DNA of 64,000 bases. Source: Mauremys mutica. Lineage: Eukaryota; Chordata; Testudines; Geoemydidae. The notes under the pieces were generated by a model that searched no databases, was not told the DNA's origin, and worked only from the letters and a program-made list of their open reading frames with translations. Below are positions 11,323-22,377 of this stretch, one piece after another. The position numbers and the translations under genes are program-made. The stretch lies in assembly GCF_020497125.1 (NCBI RefSeq), contig NC_059077.1, positions 31,385,340 through 31,449,339 on the forward strand. Reading direction: 5' to 3'. Numbering within the stretch: the first letter of the stretch is position 1; the number at the start of each line of letters is the position of its first letter.

Positions 11323-12788
11323 TTAGTCTTTCAAATGTATAAAATTCACGGGCCTTGCTTCAGAAAGACCCAATGTGGATAGCTTTGAGGAGATTTCAGA
11401 TGGAATAAAAATTGTTAGGGAGTTTAAACAGCCCTATAAGCTTAACCAGCTTGTTGGGGAGACAATGGTGTTGGAACAGGACTGTCTCCATGTTGATTCT
11501 TTGAGTAAACAGTCTGTATCTCTGGTTCAGAGACAAGACAGGACAGCTAAATCTGCAGAGCAGGACAACAGATGTGCAGTTAATCTCTCAAGAATACAGA
11601 GGATGGAAGGTAAACTCTCATCTCTAGATATTTTGAATATGACTTGTAGTCTCTTAGTGGACTTGGCATCTGATTCCATGTGGAAGCAGAGGTTGGTAAT
11701 GGAAGGACAAACAAACCTTGAGACCAACATGCTAATGAAAATTGATGCTCTCTTTAAGACAGAGTCTAGCCTTGGAATTGGTAATGCTTGAGGATTTGAA
11801 AACTAGTAAACAAGCTAGTGTCTGTGTTGATGCAAATTACCTGACTGACTGGGGGGGGAAAGACTTGCCCATAGCCATTAGCAAGGAGGACACAACCAGC
11901 CAGCCAATGGATTCTGTTACACAAAAGAGTTCAGATTTTGACCCTACTGGACAGGGAGGAAGAGAAGGATTAGTCCTTGCAAATAAAAGCCACAGGTTAA
12001 CCCTAAAATACCAAAACCCCAAGGAAGTGGTTAAACTGAAAGTCTATGTTAAGGAAGACCCTGAGGTCAAGAAAAAGCTACCAAGATTCAAAAGGGATAT
12101 TGAACAAGCTGACCTAAAGAATGATTTGTCTACACCAAAGGCTTGGCATGACAAAAATAATTGTAAATGTACACTTGTGATAAATGTACATTATTGCTAA
12201 TGATTGTAACTAACTTGTTGCTGATACCAAAACTGTAAAAATGTACAATGTGCAGGGTTGTGTAGGGGGGTTTTTTGGTTTTGTTTTGTTTTTTGGAAAA
12301 ACCCTTGAACATGTTGGGAGTAATACATAAGAACTCATTATGTTGTAAAAGCCTTCATGGTTATACTGTTTCATTACATGACAACACGCACAATGTTAAA
12401 AGGCCTTGTGATACTGATATTTCACAGTTAGTGTCTGTATCTAATCTTGAAACGCTACACAGCAGAAAAACCACTATAAGCTTAAACTGCTGTGCACAAA
12501 AGGGAACTGAGGTACAACACCTCACAGCCTTCATGGCTGAATGCCAGAGTAAGTATTCTCTGAAGAACATTAATGGCTATGTTAAGTTAACACATAGACC
12601 AAACCCTGGAATCACTAAAGTGTTTCACAAAGTATGGACTAAGTTTTTGGCTGGGGCCAAAGCATGGATCAATAATTTGGCATTACAAAGAATTCAGCAT
12701 AAACACAGCTCATATCAATATTGGAAGATATTTAAGGTGTATCCAGGAGCTCTAATTTCCCCCTTCCACATCAATCTCATGTTGGGAG
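11323..12788 (+). pseudogene. 3' internal open-frame remnants of the LTR element
   Basis: Frames at 11375-11791, 11742-12200 and 12275-12788 overlap or abut and run to the 3' LTR edge. The first resembles the spacer upstream of the MITE (Ser/Leu/Glu-rich) and continues it. The second is Lys/Asp-rich near its end. The last reads to within a few bases of the 3' LTR. None shows a reverse transcriptase, integrase or clear envelope feature, and I do not assign a function. The purine run before the LTR (gttgggag) is a weak polypurine tract. Confidence 0.4.
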
Positions 12789-13829
12789 TGTGACACGTGG
12801 CTAGAAAGAGGTAAACATCCTGCAAAATAAATAACCCTCAAAAGACATATGGGGAAATAATGTTTGTGTTTTTGTGTATTTACATATGTATGAGTAGGGC
12901 TGATGATGAAATCAACAGTCCCTGTCTATGCTGTATTCTGATAATTGAGAGGTCAAAAGAGCATCCTATCATGTAAATGAATTGTAATCATTGGATATCT
13001 CAGTATTCATCTCTCTTTGAAATGTACCATGAATGGTGGAGGAACAAGCAAATGGCCTTAGGTTACTTCGTATAATTAAGTACCAGTGATGGACCTCCTT
13101 CAATGTCATCCTAATTACCTTTTGTTCCCTGAGGAATTCCAACTTGTCAAAAGACATGAAATTGTATAAAAGATCCTTGGGTCCTGATTCTGTCATCTCA
13201 GATCTGCTTAGACTTCATCAGGGGAAGTTTGAGTCAAAAGACTGAGGTCTCAATTATGCTGGTACACCCTGAATATGAGATTTGGACATTGGACTATAAC
13301 CTATGAACTGAATTCTAAAGGAAATCTTTGCAATTACAAAGCTCACCATCTCTGCTCTGAATCTGAACCTCAGTGAATTGAACTCATGTCTGTACGTATA
13401 TCATCTTTTAACCATACTCTCTCCCTCTTTTGTTTTTTAATAGATTTTAGTTTAGTTAATAAGAATTGGCTGTAGCATGTATTTGGATGGTAAGATCTGA
13501 AACATTCATTAACCTGTGAGGTAATGTGTCTGATCCTTTGGGATTGGTAGAATCTTTTCTTTTGTATGATTAAATAAGATTTACAGAAATTTTCATCATA
13601 TTTCACATGGGTACCTGGATGGGAGCGTGAGGCTGGATCACTTTAAAGGAACCGTGTTGTTTGGACTTGTGAGTAACCAGTGAGGTAGTAAAGAAGCTGT
13701 TTTATGCTGGTTTGGTGACTCTAAAGTACTGGAATATCCACCAGCTTTTCGGGGATTGTCTGCCCCATTCTTTGCAGTTCACCCTAATTGAGTGACCACA
13801 GCTGGCTCCCCACTTGGACCCCAGAAACA
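12789..13829 (+). repeat. 3' LTR of the LTR retrotransposon
   Basis: Direct repeat of the 5' LTR, uninterrupted, about 1,041 bp. It starts tgtgacac and ends aaaca. It keeps the TATA-like box (tataaaag, 13165-13172). It shows the intact sequence at the site where the MITE entered the 5' LTR. Related but more distant LTR sequence lies at 39133-40358 and 62530-62705. Confidence 0.87.
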
Positions 13830-14214
13830 GCTAATCAGTCCAAAAATAGAACTGGCTAGACTTCTGAGAAAGAACCTAATGATTCTGTGTTTCCTGCTTG
13901 ATTATAACATTAGACAACAGAGAGTGGGAGAAGAGAGCTCTTTGTCCTTATTAAATCAGTGGAAAAGAACAGGGCTGCATTGAACACATGATGATAGACA
14001 CTAAAGAAGTGTGTTTTAAAGCAGTTGCACTTGAGTCTTCCTTAACCTCTTAAGAAATGTGTTTTGATTATTAATAATACTGGTTGTGTACTTTTAAAGA
14101 CCCTTCCATCTGAAGTACAAACCTTTGAGTAAATTTAGCTGGGATTCCCTAAGGAGGAATTAAGGGACACAGCATTAGTGGGAACTGGGTGCCTAGCTCT
14201 CTTAGGCCTCGTTA
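13830..14214. other. Non-coding spacer
   Basis: Short AT-rich spacer between the LTR element and the next MITE. No open frame or repeat that I recognise. Confidence 0.5.
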
Positions 14215-15165
14215 GGTACATCTGCACTGCATTTTAAAACCTGGAGCTTGTGGGGCTCTGTAGCCATGCAGGACTCACCCCTGTGGTGCCTCCTTCTGGT
14301 CATCTTGGGAATTAGCTCTCCCAGCCTTGGAGCGCCCTCTGCAGGCTGGTATCCCGCTGCTGCTTGGCCCCCGAGTCCCTCTCTGGACTCTGGTCCCACT
14401 TTATCTAGGGTGCTGCCCCCTGGCCATACACCCTTCAGTCTCAGGGTCTCCGCTCCCCAGGGAACCCCCACCCCCTATCCCCACCTCGCCTCAGTCATAG
14501 GCTATTGCCAGTCACCAACTAGCCCCCACACCCTGGGGCAGACTGCAGTGTCAACCACTCATCATAGGCAAGGTTGGGTCTGGACCTGCTGCCTCTATCT
14601 GCAACCCAGTGCCTCTATGGGGCCTTGGACAAGGCCCTTCAGCCTGGGGAGTTGCCAGCCTGGAATTTCCCAGCCCCACCTCACTCTGGGCACACTGAGC
14701 TTCCCATCAGTCAGGCCCCCTCTCTCTGAAGGCAGAGAGAGGCTCTGTGTGTGCTTCTGGCTCACTACCCTCTTATAAGGGTCAGCTGGGCCCTTATTAA
14801 GCCAGCTTTGGCCTAATTGGGGCATGGCCCCCAGCTGAGGCTGCTTTCCCCAATCAGCCTAGGATTGCTGCTTTCCTAGCAGCAGCCCTCTCACAGTCTC
14901 AGCCCTCTCCCAGAGCTGATTTCAAGCCCTTCAGGGCAGGAGCAGGTGACCACCCCACTACAGACTCACACTACAATACTAAAAACTTCAGTATAGACAT
15001 TGTGGCTCAGACTTTGAAGCCTGGGGAAGAGAGAGAGCTTCAGAGCCCAAGCTCCAACCCAAGCCCGAGCTCCAACCGCAGCGTGAGCTCCTCAAGTCCG
15101 AGTCTCTAGACCTGTGTTCTGAGACTCTCTGTCATGGGATTGAAAACATAGTATAGACATAGCCC
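14215..15165 (+). mobile_element. Degenerate Harbinger-like MITE, split by an LTR-like insert
   Basis: The outer parts (about 14215-14270 and 14965-15165) carry inverted-style ends (gtacatctgcactgc, and tagtatagacatagccc) and a palindromic composition with repeated agctcc/gagctt blocks. Flanks are tta on the left and ttg on the right, a decayed 3-bp duplication. The middle is occupied by the element at 14277-14962. Confidence 0.55.
14277..14962. repeat. LTR-like insert, probably solo LTR
   Basis: A pyrimidine- and CCC-rich block with sharp edges. It is bounded by gactc at 14272-14276 and again at 14963-14967, a possible 5-bp target duplication. The edges are cccctgtggtgcc on the left and ccaccccactaca on the right. 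I recall an abundant turtle repeat of this type, but orientation is uncertain. The 176-codon frame at 14248-14778 crosses the left boundary and is Pro/Ser-rich noise. Confidence 0.5.
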
Positions 15166-15217
15166 TTGAAAACCCCACCATTAAATATGATCATTTCCAG
15201 GTCAGGAAGCCACACAC

Positions 15218-15275
15218 AGAATCATAGAAATGTAGGGCTAGAAAGACCACAAGATCATTCCTGACAGGTAATTGT
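15218..15275 (-). repeat. CR1-like LINE 3' tail fragment
   Basis: The reverse complement reads like the end of CR1 elements (gccctacatttctatgatt). The same tail occurs on the + strand at 60605-60625. Only about 60 bp is recognisable. Confidence 0.5.
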
Positions 15276-16214
15276 CTAATCTCTGTTGAATCTGGGGAAA
15301 GAAAGGAAGCTCTGGCCACCACTCCATGCTACCCTATATGGTAGGTCCATTCTCAGAAATGCATGATCAGGCACTAAATGCATTAGTTGTTTGAAATAAT
15401 TCCCTCTTCACCGATGCCCATCCCAAAATGGGATGTGATTTAGCACATTTGAGTGTAATAGTTTATATCTTGGCAGCAGATATCAACCACTGCTAGTAGT
15501 TCATCATCTACACATCTGTTTGATCTGAGTTATCTCATTTCCATTTTATTCCAAACTACAATGAACACCAATGTCAATTTAATCCTGTTCTTATTATTGT
15601 TTTTATTTCTAGCCATATTGATGTGATCTTGCTTGTATCTTCTTTAATGTTCCTTATCTCAGTTCATTCCAAACTTCCTTCCTCACTTTTCTGTTCAAAA
15701 CCATTTCTTTCCCTTGCTATTTTATCTGTGCATCAGTGGTGTATTTTTTGCTAGCCAAAGCCTGGATGCTGGAATACCCTCTACATTCAGTTCATGTAAT
15801 TTCAGTTCCCATATATTCAATATTCTATTTGTTAAGACAGACACCTTAAACATTGTCCATGATTGAGTCTCTTAATACATGTCAAGGTCTTTCCCAATTC
15901 TCTGATAGTTTCCCCCTCAACATTCCCTTTTTCTTTCTAGGCCTATCTGTCAGCTTGACTACTTAATATTGTTTCCTTTCTGTCAACCATTTGCTTACTT
16001 TAGTCAGTTTATCCTTACTGTGTTGGGGTTTTGTACAAATTACCCCATATGTCTTTCTCTTCCTCTCCCATTCACTAGTATAAACTCTACCTGTGCAGCT
16101 CTCATTCGTCTCTCATTTGTTACAATGGCCTCCCATTTAATTCAGCTATCCCCCAAAATTAAACTGATGACCACCTGAATTTCATGAAAAGTACATGGAA
16201 ATAATACAAAACCC

Positions 16215-16490
16215 TCTCAAGAAAGGGAAGAAGACTGGTCCAGGGATTAGGGCCCTTAGCAAGGCCATAGGCAACCTACGTTCAATTCTCTGTTCCACCA
16301 CAGGCTTCCTGTGTGAACTGAACCAAGTCATTTAGCCAATCTGTGCCTCAGTTCCCATCTATAAAACGTGAGTAATAGCACTGCCCTACCTCACAGGGGT
16401 GTTGTGAGCATACATACATTAAACATTTTGTAAGGCACTTTGAGATCTACTGATGAAAAGCACTACATAAGATCTAGGTTTTATTGTTAC
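16215..16490 (+). repeat. MIR-like CORE-SINE
   Basis: Shows the MIR layout: a tRNA-like head, then caagtcatttagcc, then tgcctcagttcccatct, then ctacctcacaggg and a tail near gcactttgagatct. The best matched part is 16325-16420. Conservation of the core relative to the MIR consensus I remember is clear by eye. It is an ancient element, heavily mutated. Confidence 0.75.
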
Positions 16491-16498
16491 TTAAGCTA

Positions 16499-16526
16499 TT
16501 CACACACACACACATACACACACACT
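16499..16526. repeat. Short imperfect (CA)n
   Basis: A short run of ca units with one tacaca interruption, directly after the MIR-like SINE tail. Confidence 0.8.
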
Positions 16527-17381
16527 GCCCCACCTATATTGGAAGCTCCTGAATTTCATGAAAACTTTTTTAAAGTTCATGAAATTTTTGTATTGTATAT
16601 TTTATATATGCCCACCACTTTAGCCAGACATCGAACTTGTACATGCACAACTCACTGCTCCTAAGATGCTATGAACAAGTTACATATTGACCATTGTGTC
16701 ATTCTAGCAGCAGATGAGAACTCAGGAGGCCTGATATTCTCCTCTAATCAAACTCCAAAGCCTCTTGTTTCCTTTCCTCAGAGGCAACCATTTGTTAAAG
16801 AAGTCAGAGAGTAGGTAATGATAGATACTCCATTGTCATTTCATGTGTTCTTCCTCCTAAGCCACGTGCCTTCTGCAAAGTGCTGAGCATTCCTGGAGTT
16901 GCAATCATTTTAAATCAACAGGAGCAAAGGCTACGCAGCATCTTGGAGGAATCTGAGTTTACAGTACATATCAAAAAGACAGAAGCATCCACTGCAAGCA
17001 TGACTGGGTTTGTCATTGGTGTAATGGGCAGCTCACCATAACTAATTGCAGGCTTCCAGTCTCTAGCTCACTCGTAATTGCTGGATGTTCTTTCTTCATG
17101 TAGTCTTGATGTTATGAATAGACTATTCAGCAGACAGCCACAAAGCAACAAAACAGTATAGCTCACTAGTGAAAGGGAAGAAAGTTCTACTAAAAGGAAG
17201 GGATTATCTACTATCTGTTTTTAGGAATCTTTTTATTCTTTTCTTTTGATATCTCTTACAGTCTATTTTTTTCTTGCAAATTGAGGTGCCCAACTCATTG
17301 TGGTTGGGACACTCTCAAATTACTATAGTGTTTCCCAACCAAATAATTCTGTTAGCCACAAAGTAAACATTCTGGACACTT

Positions 17382-17897
17382 AAAAGCAGCAAAGAGTCCT
17401 GTGGCACTTTATAGACCAGGGGTAGGCAACCTATGGCATACGTGCCGAAGGCGGCACGCGAGCTGATTTTCAGTGGCACTCACACTGCCCAGGTCTGGGG
17501 GCTCTGCATTTTAATTTAATTTTAAATGAAGCTTCTTAAACATTTTTAAAACCTTATTTACTTTACATACAACAATAGTTTAGTTATATATTATAGACTT
17601 ATAGAAAGAGACCTTCTAAAAACATTAACATGTATTACTGGCACGCAAAACCTTAAATTAGAATGAACAAATGAAGACTTGGCACACAACTTCTGAAAGG
17701 TTGCCGACCCCTGTTATAGACTAACAGACGTATTGGAGCATGAGCTTTCGTGGGTGAATACCCACTTCGTTGGATGCATGTAGTGGAAATTTCAGCCACG
17801 AAAGCTCATGCTCCAATATGTCTGTTAGTCTATAAGCAGCAGGACTATCTTCTGCTTTTACAGATCCAGACTAACACGGCTACCCCTCTGATACTTG
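17382..17897. mobile_element. PLE terminal fragment with nested hAT MITE
   Basis: Flanked by 13-bp direct repeats with two mismatches (17369-17381 and 17898-17910). The element is an inverted pair of PLE ends: gcatgagctttcgtgggt on one side of 17765 and its complement just after. The right part ends in the ctaacacggctacc and tctgatactt blocks shared with the other PLEs here. No coding remains. The hammerhead core in this copy is damaged. Confidence 0.8.
17417..17713. mobile_element. 297-bp hAT MITE
   Basis: Ends are inverted: caggggtaggcaacc on the left and ggttgccgacccctg on the right. Perfect 8-bp target duplications (ttatagac at 17409-17416 and 17714-17721) identify it as hAT. It sits inside the PLE fragment, and removing it rejoins the PLE sequence ttatagactaacag. 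Confidence 0.93.
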
Positions 17898-18170
17898 ATT
17901 CTGGATGCTTGACACTCAGTTTAGGTGTAAAATTCTCCCCGTACAGAAGGCCAGTAATATAAGGCTATTGAAGTCCCACTAAAGCCTAGGAGGTTTAAGT
18001 GCTGGTTTTTCAGTATTAGCAGCCAGATCTGTTTCTGCAAGCAGTTTTGTTTGAATTGAATCACACAGTTTCTCAGACAAATCTCCTTAAGAAGTGTTTG
18101 AACTGGCAACATTCTTACAGCTTCCATAGATCTTCTAACAACAAGAAACAATTTTTATTTTTTCCTTTCT

Positions 18171-18190
18171 TGTGTGTGTGTGTGTGTGTG
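18171..18190. repeat. (TG)n microsatellite
   Basis: Ten perfect TG units. Confidence 0.95.
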
Positions 18191-18861
18191 CTTTGACATA
18201 ATTTAATCTGTTAGTGAATATAAGGGGACTCTCTAGCAATACATTTATTTATAGTATTAAAGATTCTGCACCTGATCATTCACCCATCCTCTGTCTGCGG
18301 ATCTCCCTCTCTCATGTGCAGAGGCTGCTCAGACATTTCCATGGCCTGGAGGCAAAGATCCTTTGAGCAGATGTCTCTGGTCTCCAGCTGTTTCCCCCAG
18401 GATTTGAAGTCAGCCCTGAAGCCAGTATCCACATTACTTCAAACTGATCCTGTGGCCAGTTCACGGGAGGACAAATCCCACCCTGTGTTGAATGACTGAG
18501 AAGAAATCTCCAGGAGGAGATAGATCTTTGCAGAGTTTTCCTTCCCCTCTAGCCCCCACCACAGGTTATTCCACAGGAGGGGTTCCCAGGCCTATGTCTT
18601 TTTTTTTAATTAAACCATCTGTAAAAACAGCACAAAGTTAATAAAATGGCTCTGTGAGTGGGGCTTGTTTGCTGTTTGTTTGTTCATTTTGTCCTGTTAG
18701 AACATTTCCAGCACAATAGTACTCTTCTCTTTTCTGTGTGTGTAATACAGGGCGCAGTTTGCCCATTTATAGAAAACAGCGCTCCAATAAGATGTTCAGA
18801 CCCCACTGGTACCTTTGATGGTTTGATTCACTGAGGTGCTGAACACTCTCAATTCTTGTTG

Positions 18862-18900
18862 TAAGCTTTCGTGGGCTAGAACCCACTTCATCAGATGCAT
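18862..18900 (-). ncRNA. Hammerhead ribozyme core in PLE tail
   Basis: On the - strand: CTGATGA (18894-18888), a stem II of gtggg...cccac closed by a ttcta loop, then GAAA (18870-18867), then gctta, where the element ends. This is the CUGANGA / stem II / GAAA order of a hammerhead. Helix III is cut by the element boundary, so cleavage activity of this copy is doubtful. The + strand counterpart at 19177-19204 has ctaatga and aaaa instead and is broken. Confidence 0.6.
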
Positions 18901-19302
18901 GGAGTGGAAAATACAGTAGCAAGTATATATACATAGTACATGAAAAGATGGGAGTTGCCTTACCAAGTGGGGGATCAGTCTAACGAGACAATTCAATTAA
19001 CAGTAGAATACCAAGGGAGGAAAAATCACTTTTGTAGTGGTAATGAGGGTGGCCCATTTCAAACTGTTGACAAGCAGGTGTGAGTAACAGTAGGGGGAAA
19101 TTAGGTAACTCCCATCTTTTCATGTACTAGGTGTGTATATATATATACCTGCTACTGTATTTTCCACTCCATGCATCTAATGAAGTGGGTTTTAGCCCAC
19201 AAAAGCTTATGCCCAAATAAATGTGTTAGTCTCTAAGGTACCACAAGGACTCCTCGTTGATTTTGCTGATACAGACTAACGTGGCTACCACTCTGAAACC
19301 TG
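18862..19302. mobile_element. Coding-free palindromic PLE
   Basis: Perfect 13-bp target duplications (18849-18861 and 19303-19315) define the insertion exactly. The left part (to about 19108) is the reverse complement of the PLE 3' region. The right part (19109-19302) is the same region in forward orientation, overlapping from the aactcccatctttt block. The whole insertion is thus two PLE tails head to head, with the coding region gone. Confidence 0.92.
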
Positions 19303-19315
19303 TCAATTCTTGTTG

Positions 19316-22315
19316 GTTTCAGTTACAGCTGAGGGTGCTTGTCCCTTTGGGAGACACTCAGCACCCACAGATTTTGGTTCTAAGGGCTAGCTTGTGACAT
19401 TAGGGACAGCCCCCATCAAAGGCTAGTGTGTAAGCTGAACCTCCTCACAATTCCTCTTCCTCTGGCGCCTGGGAAATGGTAACTTACAACTGGCCTATAT
19501 TAGCTGCAAATTATAGCACCCAATGTGCTAGCTTAGCTGTGCTGGTCAGCAAGTAGGGGGAGTGAAACCAAAGTTCCACTCAGTCCCATCCCCATTCATT
19601 CCTGGCCCACCTGCTGCACGCTATGTGCCCCCTTTCTCCTGTGTACCTGGATTCAAGGTCTGGATATGTCACACGCAGGTGTAAGGGACGTCCTTATCAT
19701 CCCTCCCTTATGTTTCTGCACAGAAATGCTGTCCAAACCATTCCTAGCCCAAAATTAGTACTAGATGAGTCAGTTTTCCCAGGTGTAGCCAATAAATAAG
19801 AAGTTCAGCTACTCCACTCAGCTTTTAGAGCTTTCTTTTTTTGTTACTTTACTAAGTAAAACAAAGTTCTTCTGTTCTGGCAAAAGACAAAGAAGGGAAA
19901 CGCTTCTATTTCTTTCATCCCTCCCCCTTTTCCTCAATAACTTTGTAATGCCCAAGCCATACAGTATGTATGGCTGAGAGACACATTTTTCTTTCATATT
20001 AATTTCAGTTTTATTGTCATGCTTTTATTTCTCTTTTCATGGTACGGTCTCATTCAGCTAGATCCCAACCCTTATCATTAGCTCATTTGTCACCAAAGAG
20101 AGTTGTGTTCTCAGGGCAGGCAGAGTTCCATTAGTTCTAATATCAGAACAAAATATATCTATGTTTTTAAACCACATTCATTGCCATGGTACCGGAGTGC
20201 CTACACTTCATGGAGAATGGCTGCACTTCATGCAGCTAACATCTCAGTCATATAGTATACAGGATGGGTTACAAAGAGCAGTTTTTCTTGTGCACTCATA
20301 TTTTGAAGTAATCATTTTATTGTGCCTGCAATGGTTATCCATGTTGCTGTCACAGGGGGATCATCTTTGATCCATTGCTGCAATAAAACATGTGTTTTAG
20401 TTTATGAACTAAAAGCACTTGTGAAGTACAGCAGTGTCACACAATCAGAATGGTATAGTCTCAAGTGAAATCTTTATTTGCCAGTTGGAGTTTGGAAGGA
20501 AACTTGCTGTAATGCGGTATGTACCTTTGTTTAGGCTCATTAGCAGGAAGGGCCTAAAGTTTTCTGCACTGATATTGCGTGTGCACACAAGTGACATCTC
20601 TAGTGAGAAAATAGCCAAGCCGGTAGAAGCACATCCTCATCTGCAGAGGTCAGCCAATATGCCCTGTAACCGCTAATATTTTGGGCTTTCAAAGGGTGGG
20701 AAGTTTGCAGGCTATTTTTTCCCTTCTCTCCCAGGAGAAAGTATAAATACCAAACAGGCCCATTTGAGATCTGGTAACTAACAGCTGGATATGAGAAATG
20801 AACTTGCTCAAATAATTGAGTGACAGAATTTGAGCCCAGGGATTAATTTCATCTTTCCTGGTGCAGGGAGGGGTAAAATACACCTTCCTGTGTGGACCCG
20901 GCCTGTTGTTCCCCCAGGAGATGGTATGTGGCCTCCCGCTCTGCAATGTAGTGTTGTCTGCCCTCCCTCAGGGTATTTATCAGGGAGGTCAACTTCAGTC
21001 TCCATTGCAGCCCTACTGGTAGAGTGATACATGGCATCAGAGCATCCCCCTGCTCTAACAAAGCCATAAACTTGGCCAGCTCTGTCCAAATTTGGGGATA
21101 GTTCCAATTGCCTTTGAGCCCTCTTTCCTAAGCTCTTTGGGACACTCTCATTTGTTCGGTGCCTAGTACAATGGTGCTCTCCTGGCACTCTCAGGGCACA
21201 AAGTACCCCAAAAGGGGAAGGATGGAAGCATATGCATAGCTTCTCTACTCCTCATGATCAGTCCCTGGAACTACTTGGGTATGGTGCAGGGAACAGACTG
21301 TACCAACCAAAGGCACAATCACTCCCAGAACTGTGCTGAGGCGGAGCAGTTCTGCATTACACCCAATATGTGCTGGTGGCTAAATGCTATAAACTGGCTT
21401 CATATTTTCATAATGCCCAACTGTTACATGACGATCTGAATGAGAAGTTCCCCTCTTCTTACCCTATAGGTAGTTCTGAGGCAAAATGTTCATAATAGCT
21501 TGTGAAACAATTACTCTTTGTTACCAAGTGCATTCTAGGATTGTACAAGGAAAAAATAAAAAGCTCATTTGAAAGTGAATTCAGTCATTTCTTATACAAA
21601 AAGCACCCTCAGGAAGAATGCAATTTATATTCATATGTGTTTTTTACCTGTCATTCCTTCATCTTGATGGCTGTCAGAATACTAGATTTTTTGTAGAGTT
21701 GCAATTGCTGAAGAACTTAAATATACCCTGTGATTATATTCTGGAAGGCCGACAGCTGGAATTCTGAATGGCCATCTGTAATGCTATTGGCAATACTATT
21801 CTCCCTTTGTTGCAGAAATTCAGGTGCTTGTCTTCTACTGTAATTAGTGTTTGATGTTTGGAATAGTTTTTTTTCTCTCTCGCTCTTTTTTTTAACATTA
21901 CTGATACAGTCAAAAACTGCATAAATTATTATTTCACCCAGCTTGGGAAGTGGGGTTCCAGCTTGATTATTTGACTTTATGGAAATGTAGACTAGTCTGT
22001 TTCAAAAATCCTCTGCAAACTATACAAAACTGTGTCCTTTCTAGGGACCATTGGCAATCTATAATGTAAGTAAGAAGAACAATCAAATATTTGATTGGCC
22101 AGCAGTGTAACATTGCAGTTACTAATAACAGAGTTTATCTAAAAATTAAATGTGACAAAATTTTATAGTCAATATAAGGAAACAATCACTGTGTCGAGGG
22201 TTGTTTGTTTTTTGAGGGAGAAATGGTAATCAAACATTAAATATTTCAGAGAGGCACTGAGGCTAAAATGTCTTTAAAGGAGCAGACACCTTTATTCTTG
22301 TTACATGTTTTAATT
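19316..22315. other. Non-coding stretch
   Basis: No frame above 130 codons. The 126-codon - strand frame at 20808-21188 lacks any recognisable domain. I see no transposon ends or tandem repeats. Confidence 0.5.
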
Positions 22316-22377
22316 ATTTGCTTTTCTGTATACTTCCCCATTCAATATATATAGGAGAAGTGTACAGAAAAGCAAAT
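22316..22377 (+). repeat. Near-perfect 24-bp stem hairpin
   Basis: Arms at 22316-22339 and 22354-22377 pair over 24 positions with one U.G and one C.A, around a 14-nt AT-rich loop. It may be a tiny palindromic MITE remnant or a precursor-like RNA hairpin. There is no flanking target duplication that I can define. Confidence 0.6.

Larger units (their letters stand above)
8047..12788 (+). mobile_element. Internal region of the LTR retrotransposon, degenerate
   Basis: Lies between the two LTRs. The sequence right after the 5' LTR (gtggcgtattt) could be a primer-binding site, but I cannot name the tRNA. Remnants run in the order gag-like, protease-like, long spacer. I see no reverse transcriptase, RNase H or integrase motif, so this is either a deleted or a non-autonomous element. 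The family is probably Ty3/Gypsy-like, judged only from the gag and protease style. One MITE-within-MITE insertion interrupts it at 10199-11322. Confidence 0.75.

Noticed and set aside
14248..14778. 176-codon + strand frame with a signal-peptide-like start
   Set aside because: It crosses the boundary between the MITE and the LTR-like insert, and is Pro/Ser-rich.
19177..19204. Hammerhead on the + strand of the 18862 PLE
   Set aside because: The boxes read ctaatga and aaaa, so two invariant positions are lost.
20808..21188. 126-codon - strand frame
   Set aside because: No domain, overlapped by other frames, no flanking signals.
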